This document shows positions 6,698 to 12,939 of a stretch of 12,939 bases of DNA, piece after piece. The position numbers were made by a program, and so were the translations under genes. The stretch is from positions 1 through 12,939 of the forward strand of contig CAADYN010000216.1 in NCBI GenBank assembly GCA_900753285.1, in the 5' to 3' direction. Below the pieces are notes generated by a model. That model saw only the letters and a list, made by a program, of their open reading frames with translations, had not been told where the DNA came from and made no database searches. The stretch comes from Clostridia bacterium (GTDB lineage Bacteria; Bacillota; Clostridia; Oscillospirales; CAG-272). The stretch's first letter is position 1; every line of letters starts with the position of its first letter.

Positions 6698-7529
6698 AGA
6701 AAAAGGCAAAGTGCATTGACATAATCGTTTACGCGGTTTTGATACTGTTTGGTGCCGCCGCATTGTTCCCTGTCATCTTTATCGCCGCCTCGTCGCTGAT
6801 GGATGAAAGCGAGGTCATTCGCAGCTATGTATCGGGAGAGATGGACTTTCATATTATCCCGCGCAGCTTCTCCTTGAATGGATATCTTGAAGTTTTCCTG
6901 TACACGCCTGCTTATCTTATGAAATTCTGGAAGTCCATGCTCCTGTCCACCGTGATACTTGCGGGACAGCTTGTTATATCATGTCTCGGCGGCTACGGAT
7001 TCGCAAAATTTAGCTTTAGGGGAAAGAACGTCATATTCTTTTTCGTGATAATACTGATGATGATGCCGCTTCAAGTCACGCTTGTGCCGAACTACATTGT
7101 TTTCGAGCGTCTCGGACTTATCGGCTCATACGCGTCGGTCATACTCCCAGGAGTTTTTTCCACATTCGGAGTATTTCTGCTAACGCAGTTCTTTTCCTCC
7201 ATTCCGAACAGCATTATTGAAGCGGCAAAGCTCGACGGTGCTAACCAGATTCAGATACTGTGCAGAATCATCGTGCCGTACGCGAAATCCGGTGTTGCTT
7301 CCCTGTGCATTCTCAATTTCATCGACACGTGGAACATGGTTGAACAGCCGCTTATCTTCCTGAAGGATTCGACAAAATATCCGCTTTCCTTTTTCTCGCG
7401 AACGTAAGCCGTGAAAACCTGAGCATATCCTTTGTGTGCGGAATTCTCGCCATACTTCCGGTATTACTGCTCTTCCTATACCTGAAAGACTCGCTGATAT
7501 CGGGAATTGAAAACACTAATCTGAAATGA
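6694..7529 (+). pseudogene. MalG-type ABC importer permease, frameshifted near the C-terminus
   Basis: The second permease half. The open frame gives 237 aa ending at TAA 7405-7407. It has the expected membrane segments (11-33, 80-103, 112-133, 145-168, 197-215) and an EAA loop, EAAKLDGANQIQ (177-188). At KYPLS the frame slips in a run of five T (7390-7394): with one more T the reading continues FLANVSRENLSISFVCGILA, the last membrane helix and a C-terminal tail, to TGA 7527-7529, giving 278 aa, the usual length. That TGA overlaps the ATG of the following gene as ATGA, which supports it as the ancestral end. A GGGGGA about 9 nt upstream and an ATGA overlap with the first permease define the start. 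A sequencing error in the T run is possible for this lesion alone. Confidence 0.85.
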
Positions 7530-7945
7530 GAGACAAAATGACTGTATCAAAAAGAATTCTGAATATATTCACCGTCGCCGTCGTTATAGCTTTGGTGAGC
7601 TGCACATTTATATCAAAGTATATTTTTGATATGCGCACTCCCGTCGTAAGCGTCGTCAAGCCGGCAAGCATGGAGATAAACGGAGAAATGTACTACAATA
7701 AGGTGATACCCAAAAGCGCGGTTTTCGTCGGAAGCGAAGGCAGGAAATACGTTTATGTTGTTCGCGAGCGTAATGGGTTGTTCGGAAATGAATTCTACAT
7801 TGTGACGGCAGAGATAACGGTGAACGCCGAAAATGAAGAATACGCGGTGATGGGCGGCAGAAACGTGAGCGGAAACGACAATATTGTCATCCAGCCTGAC
7901 AGCGCTCTTGAATTTGCCGATGTTGTCAGGATTGCGGCTGAATGA
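7526..7945 (+). CDS. membrane-anchored protein resembling the C-terminal domain of HlyD/MacA-type adaptors
   Basis: A 139-aa protein with a basic N-terminus and one hydrophobic segment (about 11-29, a signal anchor), the rest outside the membrane. The outer part reads as beta-rich: KVIPKSAVFVGSEGRKYVYV (59-78), then a turn RERNGLFGNEFY, a strand TAEITV, and a closing ADVVRI. This order, with the P-x-SAV start and YVYVV-x-ER strand, resembles the membrane-proximal C-terminal domain of RND/MFP adaptor proteins, without their coiled coil or lipoyl domain. The resemblance is from motif memory and not proven. ATG 7526 overlaps the ancestral stop of the second permease; ATG 7538 has a slightly better GAGAG site and is an alternative. 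It ends the importer operon before a strong terminator. Its role beside an importer is unknown. Confidence 0.6.
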   Translation: MRDKMTVSKRILNIFTVAVVIALVSCTFISKYIFDMRTPVVSVVKPASMEINGEMYYNKVIPKSAVFVGSEGRKYVYVVRERNGLFGNEFYIVTAEITVNAENEEYAVMGGRNVSGNDNIVIQPDSALEFADVVRIAAE

Positions 7946-7952
7946 AAAATGA

Positions 7953-7995
7953 AAATACGCTGACTCGTGTGGTTGAATGAATCAGCGTATTTTTT
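7953..7995 (+). terminator. rho-independent terminator between convergent operons
   Basis: The perfect 11-bp arms AAATACGCTGA (7953-7963) and TCAGCGTATTT (7982-7992) are followed by a T run on the plus strand. On the minus strand the same hairpin is followed by TTTTCATTTTT, so it could also stop the convergent ABC operon ending at 8049. Confidence 0.88.
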
Positions 7996-8048
7996 AGTTG
8001 ACAAAACGTTATATAATAACTACTTTATAATTCGCAAAATGCCGCCCG

Positions 8049-8705
8049 TCACTCAAGCACGCCCCGTCTCAGATGCAGCACCACATCGGCATAAGCGGTC
8101 AGCTCCTCGTTGTGCGTGACCATGAATATCGTCTTGCCGCGTCCGGCTTCAAGCAGTGTCTCCATGATCGTCCCAGTCGTGCTTTTGTCCAAGTTCCCTG
8201 TCGGTTCGTCCGCAATGAGGAGAGACGGCTCCATGACCAGTGCCCGCGCGATGGCGATACGCTGCTGTTCCCCTCCCGACAATTCTGACGGATAGTGATC
8301 TGCCCTTCCTATGAGTCCCACAGAGCGCAGTACCGTCTCCACACGCGCGTCTCGTTCCGCTTTCGGAAAATGGCGGTACCCGAGCGGCAATTCGATATTC
8401 TCCCACGCCGTCATTGTCGGGATGAGATTGAAGCTCTGGAACACAAAGCTGACCTTCTCCCGCCGCAGATCGGTGCGTTCCTTTTGGGACAGCGTGTGTA
8501 TCGGCGTATCGTCGAGATAGTATTCTCCCGCGGTCGGCGTGTCGAGCAGTCCGAGAATATTGCAGAGCGTGCTTTTGCCGCTGCCGGATTCCCCGAGAAG
8601 CATCACGAGCGTATGATCCGGTACTGTCAGCGAGATTCCGTTCAGCACCTCTACACTGCCGTGACGGGTCTTGTAGGTTTTTCGTATGTCGCATAGCCGT
8701 ATCAT
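8049..8705 (-). CDS. MacB/LolD-type ABC transporter ATPase
   Basis: A 218-aa cytoplasmic ATPase of the MacB/LolD/FtsE class, which powers mechanotransmission-type exporters. Motifs, numbered from the chosen start: Walker A GESGSGKS (38-45), Q-loop VFQSFNLIP (88-96), signature LSGGEQQR (142-149), Walker B LLIADEP (162-168) followed by the family-typical TGNLD D-loop, and an H-loop in VTHNEE near the end. Length is normal. ATG 8705 is preferred because GAGGGAG lies just upstream and MIRL is a typical LolD-like start; GTG 8717, overlapping the permease stop as GTGA, is the alternative. It is the last gene of a three-gene operon with two FtsX-like permeases. Substrates for such systems in Firmicutes include antimicrobial peptides, but nothing here fixes it. 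Confidence 0.93.
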   Translation of the reverse strand: MIRLCDIRKTYKTRHGSVEVLNGISLTVPDHTLVMLLGESGSGKSTLCNILGLLDTPTAGEYYLDDTPIHTLSQKERTDLRREKVSFVFQSFNLIPTMTAWENIELPLGYRHFPKAERDARVETVLRSVGLIGRADHYPSELSGGEQQRIAIARALVMEPSLLIADEPTGNLDKSTTGTIMETLLEAGRGKTIFMVTHNEELTAYADVVLHLRRGVLE

Positions 8706-8713
8706 ATTCTCCC

Positions 8714-9346
8714 TCACTTTCTAAATGTCAAAAATCCATTCGGGTCAGTCCGCAGCAGCTTCACAGCAAGGCGCAGTATGGGTAAAAGCAGTATCCCCAC
8801 CGCCGCGATGACACAAAGCGACTCAGCCGTACCGTTTCCCATGTTTGTCAGAATCTCCTCCGGCAGACGCGACGCTGTGATTTCATTTTGCAGATACAAC
8901 ACTGCCAGAATACGCCCGAGGGTCAGTCCGCAGAGGAGCGCCGCCGTGCATACCGTGAACAGCTCCACGAACATGGTGACAAATATCTGTCCGCGCGATA
9001 GTCCGATGGCGTAGAATATACCGACCTCCCGCATCCGCTCCCCGATCATCAGCGAGGACACATACAATATGGCAATCGCACCGACAAGCAGGACGCCGAA
9101 CTGTATCAGCGACGCGCCCTCTCCCAGCTCCCGTGCATGACTGCTCATCTCTTCCACTGCCGCCGCTTCTTCTGCCGTAAAGTCATACGCGACTGTAATT
9201 ATTCTGTCAGAGTATTGACGGCACGGGACAGCGACGGTCATGAACACACCTGTAAGCAGTGCGCAGACCAAAATCAGCGGCAAAAGAACCCGGTACCGTC
9301 TGCGCTGCCGCCATATGTTTTTAAGCGCATTCTGTAGCAAAAACAT
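8714..9346 (-). CDS. short FtsX-like ABC transporter permease
   Basis: A 210-aa permease with about four membrane segments (roughly 20-41, 80-99, 121-150, 174-195). The central part, GERMREVGIFYAIGLSRGQI, is the FtsX/MacB coupling region that contacts the ATPase. The extracytoplasmic loop between the first two helices is only about 40 residues, far smaller than the MacB periplasmic domain, so this is a minimal permease. ATG 9346 is chosen since GGAGG lies 7 nt upstream; GTG 9349 is next to it. The AACGGGAGGTAT ribosome-site sequence is identical to that of the upstream permease gene. It probably pairs with the 528-aa permease as an asymmetric heterodimer around the shared ATPase. Confidence 0.85.
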   Translation of the reverse strand: MFLLQNALKNIWRQRRRYRVLLPLILVCALLTGVFMTVAVPCRQYSDRIITVAYDFTAEEAAAVEEMSSHARELGEGASLIQFGVLLVGAIAILYVSSLMIGERMREVGIFYAIGLSRGQIFVTMFVELFTVCTAALLCGLTLGRILAVLYLQNEITASRLPEEILTNMGNGTAESLCVIAAVGILLLPILRLAVKLLRTDPNGFLTFRK

Positions 9347-9360
9347 CACTATACCTCCCG

Positions 9361-10947
9361 TTAAGTCTCATCCTGCCGTATCAATCGTATCGGGGAATGC
9401 GCCCTTATGTACACCGCGATATACAGCGCCGTCACAAGAAAGCTCAGTACCGCGGCACATATGGCAAATACCACGCCTGCATTTGTTGCACTGTACCGCA
9501 CCTCGTATATGTCGAGATATGTATACCCTTTTGCCAGATACCTATGGACAAAGATACTGCAAATCGCAGCGAGCATCAAAGAAACGGTCATGAGAATCGC
9601 GTTTTCCCCCGCTGTTTTCATGCGAATATCCTTCTCCGATATCCCAAGGCTAAGGTAGATGCCGATTTCTCTGCCGTTTTCATGGACAAGCACCGCCGTC
9701 ACAATGCAGAACAGAAGCGCGGTCAGTATCACGGAGATTTGCAGCAGTACATTCGCCGTGGCGAGCAGACTCTCCGGCAGGCGCATGAACGTTTCGTATG
9801 AATTGGAAAACGGATATACGGTAAACTCCGCGCTGTAGCTCTGTGGAAGAATACGGTGCATTTCGTCTTCAAACGCTGTCTGTGCGCCGCCCATTAGATC
9901 GTAATACGCGAAAAAGTTGTTGATGTGGTGGCGGGTGTCAAATATCGTGTCGGTTTCCGCCGTACCGTAAAGGTTATATGCCGTCTCAAGGTCTGTGTGG
10001 ATCACCCCGAGCATTGCACCGGAGACTCGCCAATACGAGCGATAGTGTTCGAGCATATATGCCTGCGCGTCCGTATCTTCACAAAGGCGGTCAAAGGGAG
10101 TGCCGACATCAGGTGCACCGCTGTAATCCTCGAACACATCAGTTCCCGTCAGTCTTTTTCCGCTTTGCATTACCTTCGGATTCACAAACTCATAAATCCC
10201 TGTCGTGTAAACGCTGTATATACCTGAGATTGTAAGCTCCGTTATAGGCTCACCATATATATCGCACAAGGTGATTCTGTCGCCGACATCTTTTCCGTAT
10301 ACCGCGGCGTAAAAATCCGTAATGACACATTCGCCTTTTTTCGGCTCTTCTCCCGCCGTCAGAATGAAATCATACAGGTTTCCTGATGTAATATCCCGTG
10401 CCACCCCGCAAAACGCGGATAAATCCCCGCCGACTACAATATGTTCCGTCATGATTTTTGTCGGCACACCACTGTCCTCCTGCATGGAATATATTGCGTC
10501 GAGCATATTTTGTACACGCTCCGGCACGTCACCTGAGAAGCCATATGCCGTCTCTGCGTATGCGAGGGAGTAGTCACGACATTCCGCCGCCGCACCGAGG
10601 GAAGCAAACATTTCCGCAGTCGCCGGGTACGGATGGTTATACTCTTCCATCGCGTCTGAATCGAAATACACGTCCGGCACTCCGTCTGTCTGTGAAGAGC
10701 CGTTCAGTCTTGCATCCAATGCGGACAGTTTCGGGTGGGCAGAATCGAATTGCAGTTCATTTTGGAAAGCCACACGATACCGATTCTCATACCGCTCCGC
10801 CACCGCCTCTTTCTGCTCTTCGGCAAAGCTTTTGTAGAAAAAACCGCAGAACGTCACAGAAAGTACGGCAATGAGCAGGAGGCATGAGACGATATTCCTC
10901 CGCTTGTGCCGATAGATTCCGTTCAGCACCATCGTCAGCTTATACAT
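9361..10947 (-). CDS. large FtsX/MacB-like ABC transporter permease
   Basis: A 528-aa permease. One membrane helix follows a basic N-terminus (RHKRRN, helix about 19-38); a large extracytoplasmic domain (about 40-395) follows, with MacB-like features such as KKGECVITDFYAAVYG and LCDIYGEPITELTISGIY; then three C-terminal helices (about 397-422, 446-470, 490-515), with the coupling helix HENGREIGIYLSLGISEKDI between the first two. The tail ends RAHSPIRLIRQDET. ATG 10947 has GGGAGGT just upstream. It is the first gene in the operon, with a consensus promoter and an inverted repeat in the leader. The topology, one plus three helices with a big outer domain, is that of MacB-type mechanotransmission exporters. 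The substrate is unknown; peptide antibiotics or other envelope-active compounds are plausible. Confidence 0.9.
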   Translation of the reverse strand: MYKLTMVLNGIYRHKRRNIVSCLLLIAVLSVTFCGFFYKSFAEEQKEAVAERYENRYRVAFQNELQFDSAHPKLSALDARLNGSSQTDGVPDVYFDSDAMEEYNHPYPATAEMFASLGAAAECRDYSLAYAETAYGFSGDVPERVQNMLDAIYSMQEDSGVPTKIMTEHIVVGGDLSAFCGVARDITSGNLYDFILTAGEEPKKGECVITDFYAAVYGKDVGDRITLCDIYGEPITELTISGIYSVYTTGIYEFVNPKVMQSGKRLTGTDVFEDYSGAPDVGTPFDRLCEDTDAQAYMLEHYRSYWRVSGAMLGVIHTDLETAYNLYGTAETDTIFDTRHHINNFFAYYDLMGGAQTAFEDEMHRILPQSYSAEFTVYPFSNSYETFMRLPESLLATANVLLQISVILTALLFCIVTAVLVHENGREIGIYLSLGISEKDIRMKTAGENAILMTVSLMLAAICSIFVHRYLAKGYTYLDIYEVRYSATNAGVVFAICAAVLSFLVTALYIAVYIRAHSPIRLIRQDET

Positions 10948-11004
10948 CCCATACCTCCCGTTGTCTTGATTTAGTTAAAGTCGTAAGTTTTATTCTGATT
11001 TTTG

Positions 11005-11029
11005 ACGTTTATTTCACTCAAACAGACGT
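11005..11029. promoter_or_regulatory. inverted repeat, candidate operator of the MacB-like operon
   Basis: The arms ACGTTTATTT (11005-11014) and AAACAGACGT (11020-11029) are separated by 5 bp; 8 of 10 positions pair as DNA. It begins about 7 bp downstream of the predicted transcription start, a common place for a repressor site. No regulator gene lies next to it in the window. A weak RNA hairpin is the alternative. Confidence 0.5.
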
Positions 11030-11042
11030 ATTATTTGTGAAT

Positions 11043-11071
11043 ATTATATCGTGTTTTGTATGCCGTGTCAA
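11043..11071 (-). promoter_or_regulatory. sigma-A promoter of the MacB-like ABC operon
   Basis: A perfect minus-strand consensus: TTGACA (11071-11066), 17-bp spacer, TATAAT (11048-11043). The expected start is near 11036, with a leader of about 90 nt before ATG 10947. Confidence 0.9.
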
Positions 11072-11205
11072 GTGATTTATTAGTTTTTCTACAGTTATTT
11101 TCGCGCTATTCCATCGTATTGTGTGCTTTTTGACGCAGATGCGAATGTTATTTCGTCAATTATTCCGTTTCAGTGAGAATAATGAGCGTTTTTTTGAAAA
11201 TTATG

Positions 11206-11234
11206 TTGCATTTCAGCGAGACATCATATATAAT
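11206..11234 (+). promoter_or_regulatory. sigma-A promoter of the exporter-type ABC gene
   Basis: TTGCAT (11206-11211), 17-bp spacer, TATAAT (11229-11234), eleven of twelve consensus bases. The expected start is near 11241, leaving about 55 nt before ATG 11296. Between this promoter and the divergent one ending at 11071 lie about 130 bp of AT-rich DNA in which only a weak TTGACG/CGTCAA repeat (11130-11159) was seen. Confidence 0.8.
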
Positions 11235-11295
11235 GGTGAATAGAAACGACACATTTTTTTAATTTTATGTTTAGGCTTTCGTGATAAGGACTGTT

Positions 11296-12939
11296 ATGAA
11301 AAAATTCAAAAAAATCAGCAACATTTTATACGCGTTTTCCAAGATATGGAAGTGGAACAAGAAGTTCTTCCTCTTCTACATTCCGTCAAGGCTTGTGTCC
11401 ATACCCGTTTCGCTTCTCACGCTTTGGATATCCCGTCAGGTTATCGACTACCTCGAAATCGGCAAGGGAATCGGCGAGATAGCGATATACGTCATACTGC
11501 TGTTTACGGCATTGTGCGGGCTTGATATGCTAAGCTCGTGGCTTCTCGGTCATGTGTGGAGCTATGATTCACTTTTCGCCGAGCGGTATGAGATGGAGAT
11601 GCTTGAAAAATTCCTGACGATGGACTACGAAAAGACAGAGCGAACCGACGTTTTTGGAAAGTATCAGGCTGCCGTAAACGATGTGCAATCGGGACTCCCC
11701 GCGGTGGATTATCTGATAATATATTTCTCGATACTGCTTCAAAGCGTGGTCGGACTGCTCACCTACATTTCGATAATCACGTACTTTTCACCACTTCTTT
11801 TTGCGGTGATAGTTTTCTCAAATGTCGCGGTATATCTCGTCAACCGAAGCATAGTCCGCTTTAACAACCGTCACCGCGACGAAGTGAACGACCTTTACAA
11901 ACGCTCGAACTACTTATCGTACAGGATATGGAATTTTAAGCTATTCAAGGACATAAAGCTGTATGACTTAGGCGGACTTATCTCTGCACTTTTCGTGAAG
12001 GAAGAGGACAACAAAAACAAATGGAGACGAAGATGCTCCCTCAACACATTCTTCTCGAAGGCTGTCGACGCTTTACTCATTCTCATGCGTGACGGAACGG
12101 CGTACTTTGTCATAATCCGCAAGCTGCTGATGGGTGAGATACTTGCCGGAGACTTCGCGTTCTACTTCGGTTTGATAACAGCCTTTTCGGGATTTCTCAG
12201 CGACATTGCCGACTCTGTAAACGAGCTTTCGGGAGCAGCAGACAACATCGGAAACTACAAAAGCTTCCTCGAAATTCAGTCAAAAGCAATTTGCGGAAGT
12301 GAGAATCCCGATTTGGAGAAAGCGCCTGAAATAGAGTTTCGCAATGTTTCCTACCGTCACGAAGGAGCGGACAAGGATACGCTGCGCAGCATCAGCTTCA
12401 AGGTAAAAGCCGGCGAGCACATCGCACTTGTCGGAGAAAACGGAGCGGGAAAGACGACACTTATAAAGCTCTTGTGCGGACTGTATCAGCCGACTGAGGG
12501 AGAGATACTCATTAACAATATCCCCGTAAGCCGGTACTCACGCGAAGAGTATTTCCGTATGTTCTCGTCGGTTTTCCAGGACATACATCTTCTTCCGGTA
12601 AAAATATCCGAGTTTGTTTCAGCCGTACCCGCGGACAAAGCCGACTCTGCATTGGTGGACAAATCGCTTGAAATGGCGGGACTTAAAGACAAAATATTAT
12701 CGCTGAAGGACGGCGCGGACACTCCTATGATGAAAGACGTAGTGCAGAACGCAACGGAATTCTCCGGCGGAGAAAAGCAAAAGCTGATGATAGCGCGCTC
12801 GATATACAAGGGAGGAGTTACGGTGGTGCTTGACGAGCCGACAGCCGCACTCGACCCTATAGCAGAAAGCGAATTATATCACCGATATGCGGAGCTAACC
12901 ACGGACAAAACGTCATTCTTCATATCGCATCGCTTTGCC
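11296..12939 (+). CDS. exporter-type ABC transporter, fused membrane and ATPase domains, partial
   Basis: The frame opens with ATG 11296, with AAGGA 5 nt upstream, and is still open after 548 codons at the window end; about 40-60 residues are probably missing. Residues 1-330 form the membrane domain, with helices near 25-50, 62-88, 145-190 and 270-325, and charged intracellular loops between them. The nucleotide-binding domain starts near 350 (IEFRNVSYRH): Walker A GENGAGKT (380-387), Q-loop VFQDIHLLP, signature FSGGEKQK (489-496), Walker B VVLDEP with Asp513 and Glu514, and H-loop His545, three residues from the edge. All catalytic residues are present. It works as a dimer, possibly with a partner gene downstream, to export peptides, lipids or drugs. 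It is divergent from the MacB-like operon; the two could share regulation. Confidence 0.92.
   Translation, partial: MKKFKKISNILYAFSKIWKWNKKFFLFYIPSRLVSIPVSLLTLWISRQVIDYLEIGKGIGEIAIYVILLFTALCGLDMLSSWLLGHVWSYDSLFAERYEMEMLEKFLTMDYEKTERTDVFGKYQAAVNDVQSGLPAVDYLIIYFSILLQSVVGLLTYISIITYFSPLLFAVIVFSNVAVYLVNRSIVRFNNRHRDEVNDLYKRSNYLSYRIWNFKLFKDIKLYDLGGLISALFVKEEDNKNKWRRRCSLNTFFSKAVDALLILMRDGTAYFVIIRKLLMGEILAGDFAFYFGLITAFSGFLSDIADSVNELSGAADNIGNYKSFLEIQSKAICGSENPDLEKAPEIEFRNVSYRHEGADKDTLRSISFKVKAGEHIALVGENGAGKTTLIKLLCGLYQPTEGEILINNIPVSRYSREEYFRMFSSVFQDIHLLPVKISEFVSAVPADKADSALVDKSLEMAGLKDKILSLKDGADTPMMKDVVQNATEFSGGEKQKLMIARSIYKGGVTVVLDEPTAALDPIAESELYHRYAELTTDKTSFFISHRFA

Noticed and set aside
4189..7407. 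A recoded UAA or alternative genetic code, suggested by several in-frame TAA codons
   Set aside because: The other genes in the window use normal stops with overlapping starts, and the MalG-like case needs a frameshift, not a stop reassignment; gene decay is simpler.
7998..8045. TTGACA (7998-8003) and AT-rich TATAAT-like sequences after the terminator, possible plus-strand promoter reading into the ABC ATPase gene in antisense
   Set aside because: With a 17-bp spacer the -10 is only TACTTT; the real TATAAT matches are 8 or 22 bp away. No plus-strand gene follows.
11130..11159. TTGACG...CGTCAA inverted repeat between the divergent ABC promoters
   Set aside because: Arms of only 6 bp with an 18-bp gap, and not overlapping either promoter; likely chance in AT-rich DNA.

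Overview
The window looks like chromosomal DNA of a low-to-mid GC Gram-positive Clostridia bacterium, most likely a gut Oscillospiraceae/Ruminococcus relative. This is inferred from consensus sigma-A promoters (TTGACA-17 bp-TATAAT), strong AAGGAGG-type ribosome binding sites, a lipoprotein signal with a Gram-positive lipobox, a sugar-type ABC importer without its own ATPase, and the gene families present. No RNA genes, insertion sequences or CRISPR arrays were seen.

Layout. (1) Positions 1-2325, minus strand: a four-gene operon read TetR-family repressor > small 5-TM membrane protein > Vat/CatB-type hexapeptide xenobiotic acetyltransferase > CatA-like acetyltransferase (cut by the window start). 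Its consensus promoter is covered by two tandem palindromic operators, so it looks like a self-regulated, drug-responsive acetylation operon carrying two structurally unrelated acetyltransferases. (2) 2343-3993, minus strand: two separately promoted genes, a DUF998-type membrane protein and a 273-aa cysteine-rich protein of unknown function with a motif reminiscent of ADP-ribosyltransferase-like folds. (3) 4049-4312, plus strand: a complete small transcription unit (promoter, Shine-Dalgarno, short ORF interrupted by TAA, rho-independent terminator). (4) 4333-7995, plus strand: a sugar-type ABC importer operon: solute-binding lipoprotein, MalF-like permease, MalG-like permease, then a small membrane-anchored protein resembling the C-terminal part of HlyD/MacA adaptors. 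Both permease genes are broken, one by an in-frame TAA and one by a one-base frameshift in a T run, while the first and last genes are intact. (5) 8049-11071, minus strand: a MacB/LolD-type ABC system (large FtsX-like permease, minimal FtsX-like permease, ATPase) from a consensus promoter with an inverted repeat just downstream. (6) 11206-12939, plus strand: a divergently transcribed exporter-type ABC protein with fused membrane and ATPase domains, cut by the window end.

How they fit. Regions 1, 5 and 6 suggest an area dealing with drug or peptide stress (acetylation and ABC export), flanking an importer operon that appears to have recently lost function. Ligands and substrates cannot be read from the sequence.
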